DNA of 64,000 bases from Yamagishiella unicocca (Eukaryota > Chlorophyta > Chlorophyceae > Chlamydomonadales > Volvocaceae), in contig BDSL01000133.1 in assembly GCA_003116995.1 (NCBI GenBank), positions 62,001 to 126,000 of the forward strand, given 5' to 3'. Under the pieces are notes generated by a model. It searched no databases and was not told the DNA's origin. It saw only the letters and a program-made list of their open reading frames with translations. Below, piece after piece: positions 47,073-59,710 of the stretch; the stretch's first letter is position 1; each line of letters opens with the position of its first letter. A program made the translations under genes and the position numbers.

Positions 47073-50000
47073 TCACTCGGACTTCATGTGCGGCTGGAAC
47101 ATGGCCGCATCTGTCGCGGCGGTGGCATCGCCACTCCCGCACATGCTAGCGGCGGCCACCCCCTCGCCGCCCATGCTGCGGCACCACCGGCGGAACTCCC
47201 GCCGCCAGTACAGCTCCGCCAGCGCGTTGACGGCGATCGACAGGCCCGTGAAGACTAAGGTGCGGATCAGCGGGTAGCTGCGAAGCCAGTAATCCGGGAA
47301 GATGACGTAGAAGTGGCAGTACAGCAGCCAAACGCAGGGCACCTCCAGCACCAGCATCAGCCAGAACAGCCAAAATGGCACCTGCGCACGGGGGGGCCGG
47401 CGTGGGGTCTCAATGGCGGGGTTGTTGTCGGGTCGCGACGAGAGGCGGTCCGCCAGTGCTCGAAGCAGCGAAAGTCTTGGCGTGCTATCGCAGGCGCGGC
47501 TGCACGTGCGGTTGACTTTGATCGGGGGCCTGGCCAACGCGCCGCCCTTGTTCCCACGCCCCCGCAGCGCCGCCTTTGCCCGACGTTCGTGCGTAGGGTT
47601 CCTTGCAACATGCCGACCCATCCCCTCCCCTCCCAGCCCGCCCGCTCCAACGCACCCTTTCCGCCATGGGTCGCATCACGGCCTCCGCGAACACCTCGAT
47701 GCCCCGCACCGCCATGGGCTCCATCAGCGACGGCACCTTGAGCCAGTCCATGCCCATCAGGATGTCGGATATCAGCCGGACTGCCTTGCAGGCTATGGCC
47801 GCCCCCAGCATGGCCCGCGGGCTGTGTGCGCCATGCGCGATGCAGTACCAGCCCATGATGGCTCCCTGCAGCCCCGAGAAGAACAGCAGCGTCAGGCAGC
47901 CGGGGAGGCCGTCCTCCATCAGGGCGCGGGTGCAGCTGACGACGCTGATGACCACCACGCACATGAAGTACGACCTGCCAAGTAGGTACGTGGAGGACAG
48001 CCGTTGGCAGCGGCAGCGGCAGCAGCAGCGGCAGCAGCAGGAGAGGTGGGTGGTGAGTGGATGGCGTAAAAGTGTGTTTTGGGGGGTATGTGAGACGAAG
48101 CAAAACCGGGTGGGTGGGTGGGTGGGTGGGCATGGAGGACAGGATGGATGCTGGCATGGCCCGGGGAGGGGTGGCGATACGCTAGCCTGGTGATCCAAAG
48201 CGAAAGGCAACGATGCCGTGCGGCTGCCCGACAGGACGGTGACTATCTGGGCACCAAGCCCCCCCCCCCACCCCCCCTCTACCCCCTCCTCTACCCCCCT
48301 GACGCCACCGCGCATGCCCCGCTCCACGCACCATATTATGCCCCGAGTGCGATGCGCCACAAAGCGCGCGTACTCCGGCTCCAGAGCCAGGTCCGCGAAA
48401 CACAGAGCCCAGGTACGGCTCGACAGCGGAGAGTACACGGCGCCGAAACCGAAACCAGGCAGCAGCGCCTCGGGCTCGGTGGCGGCCCCCGACCGCTCCC
48501 TGACGCCGTCAGCCGCCTCCGCCTCGTCAGGAGGCGGCTGATCAGACGAGCAGCCCGCGCCCCTGCACCGCGGCGACGACACACGGCTGCCGCCTGCCGA
48601 TGCGAAGGGGCTCGCCGACGGGACCACCACCACCGCCGCCGCAGAAGCGGCCGCTGCGACTTCCGCGCCACTGCCACTTGCATCGCCGTCCCCACCGCTT
48701 GGGGCGCCGACTGCCGCGCCCTGGTCAAACAACCCCACAGCCGCCGCCGCCGCCGCCGCGTCCTCTGCCACGCAGCCAGAGGTGCGGGTCGGGGTCCCGC
48801 CGCGCGAGCCACTCCGCATGCCCCCGTCCGGTGTGGCCAAGGACGACATGCTCTCCCAGGTCCGCAGGTCCGTTGCCGTGCCGCTGTGTCGCACGTCCAG
48901 CATAACGGCCATGGCCCGCGCGGCGCCCAGGACCGACGCCGCCTGCAGGCCCTCCTGCTGCTCGCGTTGCGCAGCGGCGTGAGCGGCGAGCCGCAGTGGA
49001 AACGTGTCCAGTGAGTGTCGCTCCCCTGGCGGATCGTCCAGAAGCATGGGGCCGTTGATGCTGGAGCGGGGCCCGGCCAGCATGCCCGCGAGGCTGTGGC
49101 TGTGGCTGTTGGTGATCACCGCTTGGCCGTCCGTCAGCATCCCGGCGGCGGCGGCGACGCCCTCCCTGGGGCCGGCGTGCGGCTTCGCTGGGAAAGCCGC
49201 CAGCAGCTCCGCGACGACCCGCGGGTCAGCGTCTGCCTCCGCCAGCAGCACCTCGGGTGGCGCCAGCGCCAGGTCCCCGCACGACGCCCGCAGCACCAGC
49301 CGGGCCGTGTGGTGCATGCCGGCGGCGCAGCAGCCCGCCAGCACCGTGCACGCAATGTCCATCAGGTGCTCGCCGTAGTCGGTGCGGCCGGTAGTGCTGG
49401 CGGTGGCGATGGTGCCGCTGCAGCTCGGGTCCCAGCCAGCGCGGTGCGGCTGCGTGAGGGTCCTCATGTCGTCACCAAAGCTGCACGGCACGCTGCCGCC
49501 GTGCCCCTCGCCCGTCCAGCCGGCAACGTGCTCGCTGACCCTGCAGGCGCCGCCGCCGGTGCCCAGCATCTGCAGCGGGGAGCTGCACGAGGGCATGGAC
49601 GAAAGCACGTCTGTGGTACACACTGGGCTCATCTGCAGCTCAGCCAGCTGAGGCCGCTTGCAGTGGCTGACGGGCTGCTCGCCAAAGCTCGGGGGGGCCG
49701 CGGGGTGGCTCGACGCCAGGGGCGGCGCAGCCGTGGAGCGGGCGTAGCCGCGGCTGGCGCTGGCTTGGCTGTCCGTGGGGGGTGAGATCAGGCTGGGCGC
49801 GGGCGCCGCTGCGCTGGCGGCCGCATCCAGCAGCGTGCCCAAGTCCATCAGGAACTGCTGGCAGGCCATCTCCACCTGTGCCGCCGCCGCCGCGCTCGCT
49901 GCCGCGGCCGCAGCGTCCTGCGCAGCCGCCGCCGCCGCCGCCGGCTGGCGCAGCGCGTCCTCCGAGCCCAGCAGCAGGCGGGCCATGTGGAGGCGCAGGC

Positions 50001-53000
50001 GCTGCAGCTCCCCCGCAGCCGCGGTGTTGTGGTCCGGCAGGACCACCAGCGGAACCGGGGCGCTTGTCACCGCGCTTTCGCCCGCGTGCGCCGCGCCCGA
50101 GGCTTGGCCGGAGGTTGAGGCTCCGGCGCGGGTGTGGGTGCGGGTGCGGCGGCACTCCACCAGCAGCAACCCGCCCTCGCGCGGCAGCGCGCCGCCGATG
50201 TCCAGCAGGTGCCAGCAGCACACGCCGCCACCGCTGCCGCTGGCAGCAAGGTGTCCGGCAACGGGGTCGGCGTCCAGAAGCAGCGGCAGCGCTGCTCCGG
50301 CGCTGCCGCCGCCGGGGTGCATGCGCAGGCCGCTGGTGACACGCGCGCGCAGGAAGCCGCAGGCGGAGCGCACCGTCACCTCGTCGACGTCCTCGGGGGC
50401 TGGGGCGCCCCAGGACACCACGCGGATGTCGGGGAGGACGCGCGACCCCCGGCTCATCAACGCCACCGAGCAAGGCAGCCACAGCGTGGGTGCCTCCAGG
50501 GGTGCGGTCTCCGCCGTCGTCTTCTCCGTCGCGCAGGGACCCGCAGCCGCGCCGCCGGCAGCTCCCGACGGCTTCGACACCCACTGCCCCGCGGCCTCGT
50601 CCCACAACAGTGTGGCTGCGCCGGCCGACGAGTGGCCGACCTGCACCTCCACACACGGGTCGCTCGCCGGGGTGAGCAGCCCGCACTCCCGCAGCGCGTC
50701 GCCGATCGCCTGGGGCCGCAGGCCGCACGTGCGCAGCAACCACAGCTGCTCGTCCGCCCCTTCGTCTCCCCTGGTGCCGCCGCATGTGACGAACGGCTCG
50801 GCCAGCGAGTCGGCGCCTGCGCCCTGCCAGCGGCGGTAGCTCGAGCAGTGCCCCAGCGCCGGCGGCGCCTGGCCCTGCATGTTGCTGTAGCTGACGTAGG
50901 TGACGCTGCCGTGCGGCGACGGCAGCCCCACCTGGCTGCGCAGCTGCGGCGACGAGGAGCGCCGGCCGCCGGTGGCGAGCGACCGCCCCGCCGCCGCCGC
51001 GGACTGCATGCCCAGCCCCTGGAGGTCCAGCTCCGGAACCCCGCCGCTGCTGCGGACCTGCACCACATCAAACACGAGCTCGATGCAGCCGCGCCTCGCC
51101 GCGACGCCCGTCAGCACCCACGAGCCGGAGCCGTTCCTCGAGGCCGCGCCGCCGGCGACTGACGACAGGCCGTCGCAGGCACCGCCGCCGCCGCCGCCGG
51201 CAAACAGCCCGCTGCCCGCCGCGGCGCCCGCCAGCGCGGCCTTGGCCAGCTGCGACGGCAGATTGGCGGGCAGCGCGTCGGGGTGTGCGGACTGGATCTT
51301 GGCCGTCACGCGCACGCGGCGCATGCGGGAGGAGAGGTGCATGCCGCGCGCCTGCGACAGCATGCGCATCATTTGGACCGTCTCCGAAACCGTGTACTCC
51401 AGGGAGGCGTCCTCCGGGATGGCGTAGTCGCTCAGCTGCCGGCTCTTGTGGCTACCGGCCGAAGTCGGCGGCTCGGAGGCCGCGCCACCAGACATCTGGC
51501 CCCCGGGACGCATCGGCATCGGCATCGGCACAACGAGCCGCCGCGGCGCCGCCGCCGCAGCCGCCAGGGCGGCGGCGGCGGCGACGGGCGGCGACTCCTC
51601 CTGAGCGCTCACCGGCGCGATACCGGGCCCGACCGACCGCGGCAGCTGCAGCGGCGACCCCAATGGACCCACGTTCGAATGGGCAGCGCCCGGAGTCATG
51701 GGAGTGCTGTGCTGGACGACGCAGGCCCCCGCCGGCACGGTCGGGAGCGCGCCGGGAAGGATCCTCCCATGCGTAGACAGGTTGCCATCGCCGCCCTGCA
51801 AGCTGAGAGCCGCCGCCGCCGCCGCCGCCGCCGCTGCTGCTGTTGCGGCGGCTGCGGAAGCGACACTCCCCTGTGAAGCCGACGTTACGGCGCCATAGGG
51901 CCCGGCAATCAACGCCGCCGACGCGACCACGGTGGACGGGGCCAAGGGCACGCCGGCGCCGGCGGCACCCGCCGCTGGCTGCAGGTACATGCGGTTGAGG
52001 CGGCGCGGCACGTACGCCACGTAGGGCCGGGGCGCGGCAGCACCCGCCAGCGGCGACTGCGGCGCAGCGGTGGAGCCATCCTTGCTGTCCCGCAGCGCGG
52101 CGCTCTGGTACTGCACGTGAGGCTGCGACGGCGGCGGCAGCTGGGTCACGTGGAGGCCCCCCCCAGGCGCCGTGCAGAACGAGCCGCGCTGCAGCTGCAA
52201 GGCTGCCTTGTCCAGCGACATCACCTTGACGGGGCGCAGCCGGGTGGGGGCGGCCCCGCTGCCGTCGGCCGCAGCCGCCGCCGACCTGCTCGCGCGGTAG
52301 CACGGGGGGGGGGGGTTGCATCAGCGCTTCAGTGCGGGGGGTTGCACATCCGGGACACAGGCAGTTCTGGTTCACCGACACGGAGGCGGCAACCGCCAGC
52401 GCTGAGGCGTCAGTGTGTTGCGGTCCAGCCGCGGCAGTAGCAGTAGCAGCAAACGACAGCAGTAGGGGTAATGAGGAGGGCAGGTAATGACAGGAGTAGG
52501 TTCGCTGCGGGCAGGTAACGAGGCAGCCATCCAGCTCGCCGGGGCAACACCGCCACGTGGCCTGGGGCCTCGCGCGTCACCCCCGCCAGGCTCCGGAACC
52601 CACAGGCTTGTGGGCGGCTGAAGACGCAATGCCCCGACCCCCTGGCCCCTAGTTGCCGCTGCCAGCGGGGGAGCAGCCGCCGACCCGCACCGCCTCACCT
52701 GGCATCCGCTCCGTCCAGCTCGCCGGTCTGGTCGGACCAGTCCTTCGAGCGGTGCCGCGACATGGCCACCTGGCTGCTGCTGCCAGAGGTGGCGCCGCCG
52801 TTGCTGCCGGACCCGCGCACGTCGGCAACCGAAGGCACTGCCGCACTGACCAGATCCACTGGCGGCCTGGATCCGCCGTACGGCGCCTCGCAGCTGCTGT
52901 GGGTGCTCGAGGCCAGCGGCTGCACGCCGCCCGCTGAGATCAGCCTGAACAGGCCCGCTGGGGGAGCTCGCGGCAGCATCAAGGCCGCCACTACCCCCGC

Positions 53001-56000
53001 GCTCGGAGGGAGCTGCGCCACCGCCACCGCCACCGCCGGCCCTGGCGAAGCTGCTGGCGCCATGGGGGACGCTGCTGGCGCCATCGGCGACGCGGACAGC
53101 GACGGAACCGCGCTGGCTTCGACTGATCGGCCGCATAAGAGCGCCTCGAGGGTTGTGCCGATGCCCGCACCACCGCTGTAGGTTGCGGAGGCGGCAGCCA
53201 TGGAGACGCTGGCGGCGGTGGGCGCCGCAGGCATCGGCACGGAGCCCCCAGCGCCCGAGGTGTCCGAGGACGCAGACGTGTCGTTAGACGGACCCGGAGC
53301 GATCTCAGCAACGCTGGGGACCTTAGGCAGCGACGGCCCCGCAGCCGTGGCCGCAGCCTCAGCGGGGACGGCGTCCTTCGAGGTGGAAGGAGCCGCCGCC
53401 GACGGTGATGCTGCCGCCGAAGCCGGCTGCTGGTCCGGAGCGGTGCTCGCGCCCGCGGCCGCAGCACTGCCAGCTGCCGCCCCACGCGTCGGCAGGTACT
53501 CCTGCAAGCCGCGTGCGGACCCGGCCGCCGCGGCGGCGGACAGCATGCCGCACTGCTCCGGCGAAGTGGCGAAGCTGCACGTTGCCAGCGGACTTGCCGG
53601 CTGGGCTGCTGCCAGCAGGCTCTTGCCGCTGGCCGCCGCAACTTGCAGGGCTCGATCCGGGGTGCGGGCAGACGCGGGGCTGCCGCCTGGAAGGCCGCCG
53701 ATCGCGCTGACCAGCCCCCCGGTGGAGGTCGGGATGGATTCCCCGCTGAGGATAGGGCCGCTGGCGCTGCCCCAGAAGCCGTTCGAGTCGTCGGCTGCCA
53801 CTGCAAGACGAGCAACGGAGGCGAACAATTGCGAGGATGTCAGATCGCGCCGCAGACAGCGATGGCGGGGTTATCATCCCCCCTGTAGCGACCCCCCCTG
53901 TAGCGACCCCCAGGCGCCCACAAGGCCTCCAGCGGCCGGAGCACAGGGGTCTGCGCATGACGGCTCCCGCATCGCAGCAACGGTTTCCGTTCGCCAGCGC
54001 GAACAACCCCCGCGATCTTATGCACAGCCACCTCACCCCACTCAACCCCACTCCTCCCACACACACCCTGCTTAGCACCTCAGCCCCTCGAAAGCTGGGC
54101 GACGCTGTCTGCACTTCTAGCATTTCTGTCTTATCTGACTTTCCAACGCGCATTTCCATTGCATCAAGGAGGGCCGCCGCCCCAGCTTACCTTCGGTGCC
54201 CGCCAGACTCAGCGTCAGCTGCCCGGACACGTCCGCATTCACGTCAAGGACACACGGCCCCTTGCTGCCGTGCCGTGCAGGAGGCGCCAGCAGCCCCGGC
54301 AAGCAGCTGGAGACCATCCGCTGCTCCAGCGCACTAGCCAGCACCTGCACAGGCAAGGCCCCGGTGGGCACCCCGGGGGTCAAGTCCAGTCGCCCCGAGC
54401 AAGCGGTCGACCAGTCGCGCGCCGAGCACGTCTCCTGCCAGGAGCCCGATCGGAACCTGGGATGACGTGGCACGTACGGCAGAGGCATCCAGCGCGGTGC
54501 GGGGGCCGCCCCACAACTGTACCACCGGAAACCCATCATCCCGGTTGCCGCTGGTCGCGGGCGCTGATCGCAAACGCATCAACGCCAGCCGGCCTTTGGC
54601 CCCCGGCTACGCTTTCTTTCGTCATCACTTGGCAAGCGATTGATTCGTCGTGTGTGGCTGGGATGGTGCTACGTGGTATTATTATGCCTTGCACCCGCTA
54701 CTACGACTCCTTAGGCACCGTCAGCACCCCGCCGCTCCCCCGGATGGTGGCTCTGCTGCACAACTGGCAGCACGTGCGGCGGAGCAACGCTGGGGACCGA
54801 CACCGCGCCCCTCCCGCAACACCCCAGCCAGCCAGCCGCGAGCCCCCTGCCGTCCCTCCCGGCCGCGGCCTGCCGCCCCCACCTCCACTGCGCTGCCGAC
54901 GTGCTTCATGATGGTGTTGAGCTGCTCCTTGGGCAGCTGCACGGGGCACTCGGCCTCGCCCCGCTGCGGCTTCGCTACCTGCGCGCCGGCAGCGTCCAGC
55001 TGCCCGCGTGGAGGACCCCCGCCCGCATCGGCACTGACGAGCAGCTCCTGGCTCGGCGGGGGTGCGGCGCAGACGTACACGGCGACCGCGCACAATATGC
55101 TGGGCAGGGGGCAGGACAGCAGCACCACAGAGCCCCCAGGCGCCCGCGCGTTGGCCGCTTCCAGAGCTACCAGGTCCGCACTCGGCTGCGAGGGCGGCAG
55201 CTCGTCCTCCGGGCACTGCAAGATGAGCCGCTTCTGCTGGTGCTGGTTCCGCGTGCCGCTGCCGCCCACGCTGGACGTGCGAGAGCCGGAGGAGGCCAGA
55301 GCCGCGGAGCTCACCGGCGCCGCCAGGGCCTCAGTCAGCAGGGCCGCCAGGGCGTCTGCCCGGACCGGCGCGCGCGCGATGAGCGTTTCGTAGGCGGGGA
55401 GTGCGACGGGTGGCTGGCCGCTGGGGCCGCAGTACAGCTGCAGCTGCGGGCCGACCAAGGCGGGCGCGCTGTTGCCGTTGCTGGCGGCGCACGACCCCCT
55501 GGGCAAACCCCTGGACACAACCAGCCCCGGCGTCACGCACAACCGAGGCAGCTGCGGCTCCGAGACCGCCAGGACCGCCTGGATGTGCGAGGCAGCGCCG
55601 CGCACTGCGGACGCGTGGTCGGGAGCCGTCGCGACGGCCGCGACCAGCGCGCAGACCTGAGGGGGGGAGGGAAGGGGGCCGAGAGGAGCACGGCGGACGT
55701 ACGTTTCACGCAGAGGCACATGGGATTTGCAGCCAGAGTTTCTACGGGGGTAATCGCTGGCGGATTTGGGTGGTGTGCTGCAGCGCGTGCAATGTATGCA
55801 TAGGCGGCACCTGGCAGGTGAGCGGGAACCTAGGTTGCTTGGCAACTGTGAGAAGGATGGTGAACATGCCGCTTCGCCTCACTTCGTTGTTCCCCGCTGG
55901 CAAATCTCAGGGTTTGGACCTGGCATGTAACCCTTCACCTAGTACATAGTAAACTAGCGTTAAGCAGCGCGTCCAGCCCGCTTCCAAGCCTGCAAACCTC

Positions 56001-57014
56001 ACCTTCTGCGCACTGGCTCGACCGTCCGCGCTGCCGAAGAATCCCTCCGCAAGGGCAGTCGCGGCTGACATGTATATAGCGGTGGCTTTTCCAGCCATGG
56101 CGTCTAAGCAGCACGTATCGGACTCTGAGGACATGGCCGAAGGTACTTCAAGGGGCCCCACCAGAACCAAGGCGCCGATAGCCTCATTGCACACCAGCAG
56201 CGGTACTGCCACAAGATGCCACCCGTGCGCCGACGGTACACCATGTTGTCCAGTGCGAAGGTTAACGACGGGACGGCCAATCCTTTCATAGACTTGCCGG
56301 AGGTCGCCCGGCATGTCGTTCGGCAGTTGTCCGCTAGCGGGAACAACCATGGACACGGGTGCCTACAGTCCAGTAAATGTTGCAGTCAAGCTGTATAGAA
56401 CGCGGCTGACGTACAGCATGAGCACTACAAGTTGCGGAACATGCAGAAGCCGGGAGAGCCCACGACCGCATTACCTTGGAAGAAACTGCACAGGCGACGC
56501 TTGAACCTTGCTCAGCTTCCATATCTATCATTGCGCCCAAGAAAAATCCGTGCAACGCAGTCCGAAGATGATTGGGCGAAGTTGGAGCCGCAGCAAGCAG
56601 GAAGTACTTGCCAACGTCCTTTGAGCACACCCAACACCTGCACATGGTGTGAAAATAGTAAGACCTAAAAGCCTGCAACAAGGCTAAGAACCTGAAGCTC
56701 ACGCGACACAAGTTCACTTACCCAGCAGCTCGCAGCCCATTGGCAGCAACCATAGCAGATAGCCGCTGTGATAGCCTTGTGCGCCATGACTCGTCGATCG
56801 CGTGCTCATGCGTAAGCGGTGCAGCTGATGGCAATGCTCGTTGGGTTGCTACGCACTGGACCGGTGTCTGCGGCGCAATTTCTTGAAGTAAAGCTGAAGC
56901 AACCTTCACACCTTGGTTGTCATCCTTAATGGTACGGGTTGGCGCCGGCTTTTGCACTGAAAGGTCATTTTTCAGCGAGGGCCCGCCCGCAGGCCGCCCG
57001 AAGCAGCAAAGCAT
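47073..57014 (-). CDS. Very large multi-pass membrane protein, paralog A (unknown function)
   Basis: Exons with consistent phases: 57014-56722, 56637-56475, 56362-56003, 55656-54883, [one unresolved near 54606-54450], 54344-54191, 53800-52699, 52285-48332, 47974-47656, 47381-47073; about 2,500 aa. The N-terminus MLCCFGRP has paired Cys suited to palmitoylation. Residues ~150-290 look like a GAF-type sensor fold (HGWHLVAVPLLVCNEAIGAL). Exon 7 and most of the 1,318-codon exon 8 are Ala/Ser/Gly-rich and probably disordered, with ordered islands (RMRRVRVTAKIQSAHP; LAGCCAAGMHHTARLVLRA). The last ~208 residues hold about five hydrophobic segments (YFMCVVVISVVSC, LTLLFFSGLQGAIMGW, FWLFWLMLVLEVPCVWLLY, LIRTLVFTGLSIAV). 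It is paralogous at its C-terminus to the gene at 61452-64000. No enzyme motif was found. Splitting into two genes (GAF part and membrane part) cannot be excluded at the unresolved exon. Confidence 0.65.
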
Positions 57015-57809
57015 GCTTTACCTCGCTATTTCTAAAAAGACATTCAAGTGTCTATCAAAATAATTCATAGACCCGTCGTATGGGTCGCCTCCCACGTTTC
57101 AACTGGCGTGTGGACGTACTGACGTACAGTAAGGAAGGCCTCTTCGCAAGAAAAACTGCCGCAAAGGACACCTACATTAGTAAAAGCAGAGAGACGAGTT
57201 CAACCATCTGAATTTTTTAACAGTAGACCGTACGAGAAGCCAGCGGAGCAGCCAGCAGACGCCCAAAAAGGCACAGGGAAAAGACGGGAACCGTCTTCTT
57301 CGTGAAGCAGATGATCGTGCAAATATGTTATTTTCGGTTTTATATGCGTGGATGGGCGTACCGTAACAATAGTCCGAGCGCAGGACGCCTCACTGACCCG
57401 ACACGGAGCGAGTATCGCCTGCGCCAATCCCTCAAATTGTATAAATATCGAACTTTCCTTACTTAAGTCCTCATCCATCTTCCAGTGTCTAGTATCCACG
57501 TATTTTGCCTTCGATTCACAATAGGGGTGTTTCTATGACTTTTGGTTTCGGGAGAGCGTGGATGGGAGAGCGTGTGGACGATGGGATCTATCGCGTGCTG
57601 TCCTGGACTGGACGACTGGCCTTAGCGTACAGTACCTGTACCTGCTGGGATGTCATTATTGTGGGGAACCCGGGCGCTGTTGTGCATACCGTCAGGCTCC
57701 AACTTGTCATCAGGTCCTGGGGCCCCTAGTGCTGGCTTCACCTTTCCAGAGCAGTAGCATGCAGCGCCACCGGAAATGCCAGCATAGTAGTAACGCCAGC
57801 ATTATACTA
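57015..57809. other. Upstream region of paralog A; no other gene recognised
   Basis: Holds the presumed promoter of the minus-strand gene. An AT-rich TATAAATA string sits at about 57440 but is ~420 bp from the ATG and faces the other way, so I do not assign it. Confidence 0.4.
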
Positions 57810-58110
57810 CGCAATTCGTCGCCTATGGTTGGGGGGAGCTTCCTTGGGCCGCCACCGCCGGCCCGGTGTCCCCTCGCCTGCACCACTTCCGGAATTGCCC
57901 CCTTGCTCGTGCAATGTTCGGTTCTTCTGCCGGTCTATCTTGTCGGGGGCGAGCTGTCTTGGCCGCGGCGAGCGAGGTCCCTGTGCCTTCGGGGGTGTCT
58001 GCTCAGGTGTGCTGGTCTTGCTGTGGTCCCCCTGCTTGGGTTAGGCCCGGCTTGCCTCTCTTAAGTCCAGGACATGGCCCCCGCCCCTTCTTGTCCTGGG
58101 TAAACCGGGC
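57810..58110 (+). mobile_element. LINE C-terminal relic
   Basis: The plus frame 57866-58114 reads PRLHHFRNCPLARAM, nearly the same as PRLHHFWFCPVAQAV in the LINE at 15149-16453. Homology continues weakly downstream, with competing frames that indicate decay. Confidence 0.65.
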
Positions 58111-58839
58111 TTGAGGTCACCTAAACACTTCATTTGTTGCGTCGTGAGGTATCTTAGGTCCCCAGCCTGTATCGTGAGGCTGCGTACCAGTGTAGCGCAT
58201 TCGCGCGGTTTTCTCAGCTGGCGCTGTCTCGCATGGCCCACCGTCTGCTACCATACTTTTACAGCCAACCCAATTTGGTACCATGCACATGCTGCTATTC
58301 CTCTTACGTTGTAGGGAAGTGTGAGTTGCGCTCGTGTGGCCCACCTGCTCTAAAAAACGCCCGTTAGAGGGATCCCTTGATAAGCATCTGCCAGGTGGCA
58401 ATCCTGTCCGTTCGCGGCTGCTATTTCCCGGTCCATTTGCGATCTTTTTGCGCACAGCTTCCCAGCCCCCGCTGTAAATTTCGTTTACTGGGGACTTTTA
58501 TTCTGCTCCCGGCCGAGCGGAAATGCGGCCCGTCTCAGCTGTTTCTCCGGCCACTACATTTCGGCATCGGCGGTAGAATGTACGGGCTCGGTGCTCAAGT
58601 AGCACGGTCTCGGCCCTCACGACATACGATCTCGGCTTTTTTCAGCAGGGAATGGCATGTCGAGCATCCTCCGCGATGCCTCCCGACGCTCGCTTCTAAT
58701 TTTGCCATTTAGAAGTGTCCGTCCTGTAATCGGTCATTTGGCTGTGCGTTCCGTCTGTGCTGCTCGTCCGACTCGTGTACACACGCTAAAATCGGCATCG
58801 GCGGTAGTTTCGTACGGACTCGGATGGGGAAAATCTCGC
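58111..58839. other. Decayed repeat-rich sequence
   Basis: No exon recognised. CATCGGCGGTAG(A/T)-TGTACGG-like segments occur at about 58563 and 58797, a ~30-bp direct repeat. Confidence 0.4.
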
Positions 58840-59330
58840 TACAATGGTCTGCTTAAAAACCAGGAAACCCCGCGGCGCCCAAAGGGCCGGGGCCCCAACG
58901 AAAAACTCAAGCCACCCCAAAGCGCACCACAGGAAAAACGGCTGGAGACAGAAACCCCAGCGGCCAAGGGCACGCAAAGGGCACCGCCCACCCGCGAAGA
59001 AACGCCCTACACGAAATGCCGGCCAGCAAACGGAACTTCAGCACAACGGGCAGTCCCAACGAACCAAGGCCGAGAGGACGGGGGAAATGGTACAACCAGG
59101 CAGACAGCGCCCCAAGCACAGCCACCAACACGATCGCAGGGGAGCCTACAGCGAAAATCCCCCTGGGGTGCCGGCTGGTGCTGCTTTTGCCCTTAGACTG
59201 CCGAATGGTACCTTGTTGGTGTTCGGCTGGGTTTCTATCTCTTTCGTCTCTTTACGTGTCCGGCGATGTGCCCGGTGGTTCAGGTGCTTCTGCCTTTTGG
59301 TCTGGAACCCACTGTAACAATTATTTCTAG
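58840..59330 (+). mobile_element. LINE-like fragment ending in 3' end copy 4
   Basis: The segment 59150-59330 matches the other LINE 3' ends on the plus strand. The upstream 300 bp keep an open frame (GAPTKNSSHPKAHHRKNGW) related to the inverted fragment next door. It is a truncated element. Confidence 0.6.
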
Positions 59331-59339
59331 TACGGCCGC

Positions 59340-59710
59340 AGACAGCAAAAACAGGGCCGCCGGGGTTTCTAGGACCCGCTCGTCGGTTCGGGCTGCTGCC
59401 TGGTCCCCCCGTTTTTCCGGTGGTAGGCCTTCGGGTGCCTGGGTTGCCTTTTTGTCGGGGCCCCGCCCTCTCCGGGCGCGGAGGGGTGTCCTGCTTTCTT
59501 CTCTGCCTTTCCGGCGTCTGCTGGCTGCCCGCGCTGGCTTGTCGTACGGTGCGATCTCAGTATGGGTCCCCTCGCTTGTCCTGGGTATAACCGGCGCCTC
59601 TGTGCTTGTCGATGCTTACCTGTGCCCTTGTCTTCTAAGTTCAGCCCCTCTCTCATATGGTGAGGCCACGGACATGGGCCCAACGGCACCCCACCCGGTC
59701 CATGGCACAC
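59340..59710 (-). mobile_element. Inverted related fragment facing copy 4
   Basis: The minus frame 59710-59369 contains GGAPTKRQPRHPKAYHRKNG, clearly related to GAPTKNSSHPKAHHRKNGW at 58840-59160 on the plus strand. The two fragments therefore meet tail to tail near 59335. Confidence 0.6.

Noticed and set aside
48332..52285. Possible SBP/SPL transcription-factor C-terminal region in paralog A
   Set aside because: A vague resemblance near 51,300, but no SBP zinc-binding domain (Cys/His pattern) exists anywhere in the gene, so the label is not supported.
57437..57445. TATAAATA as a promoter for paralog A
   Set aside because: It is ~420 bp from the ATG and in the opposite orientation; no plus-strand gene follows it either.
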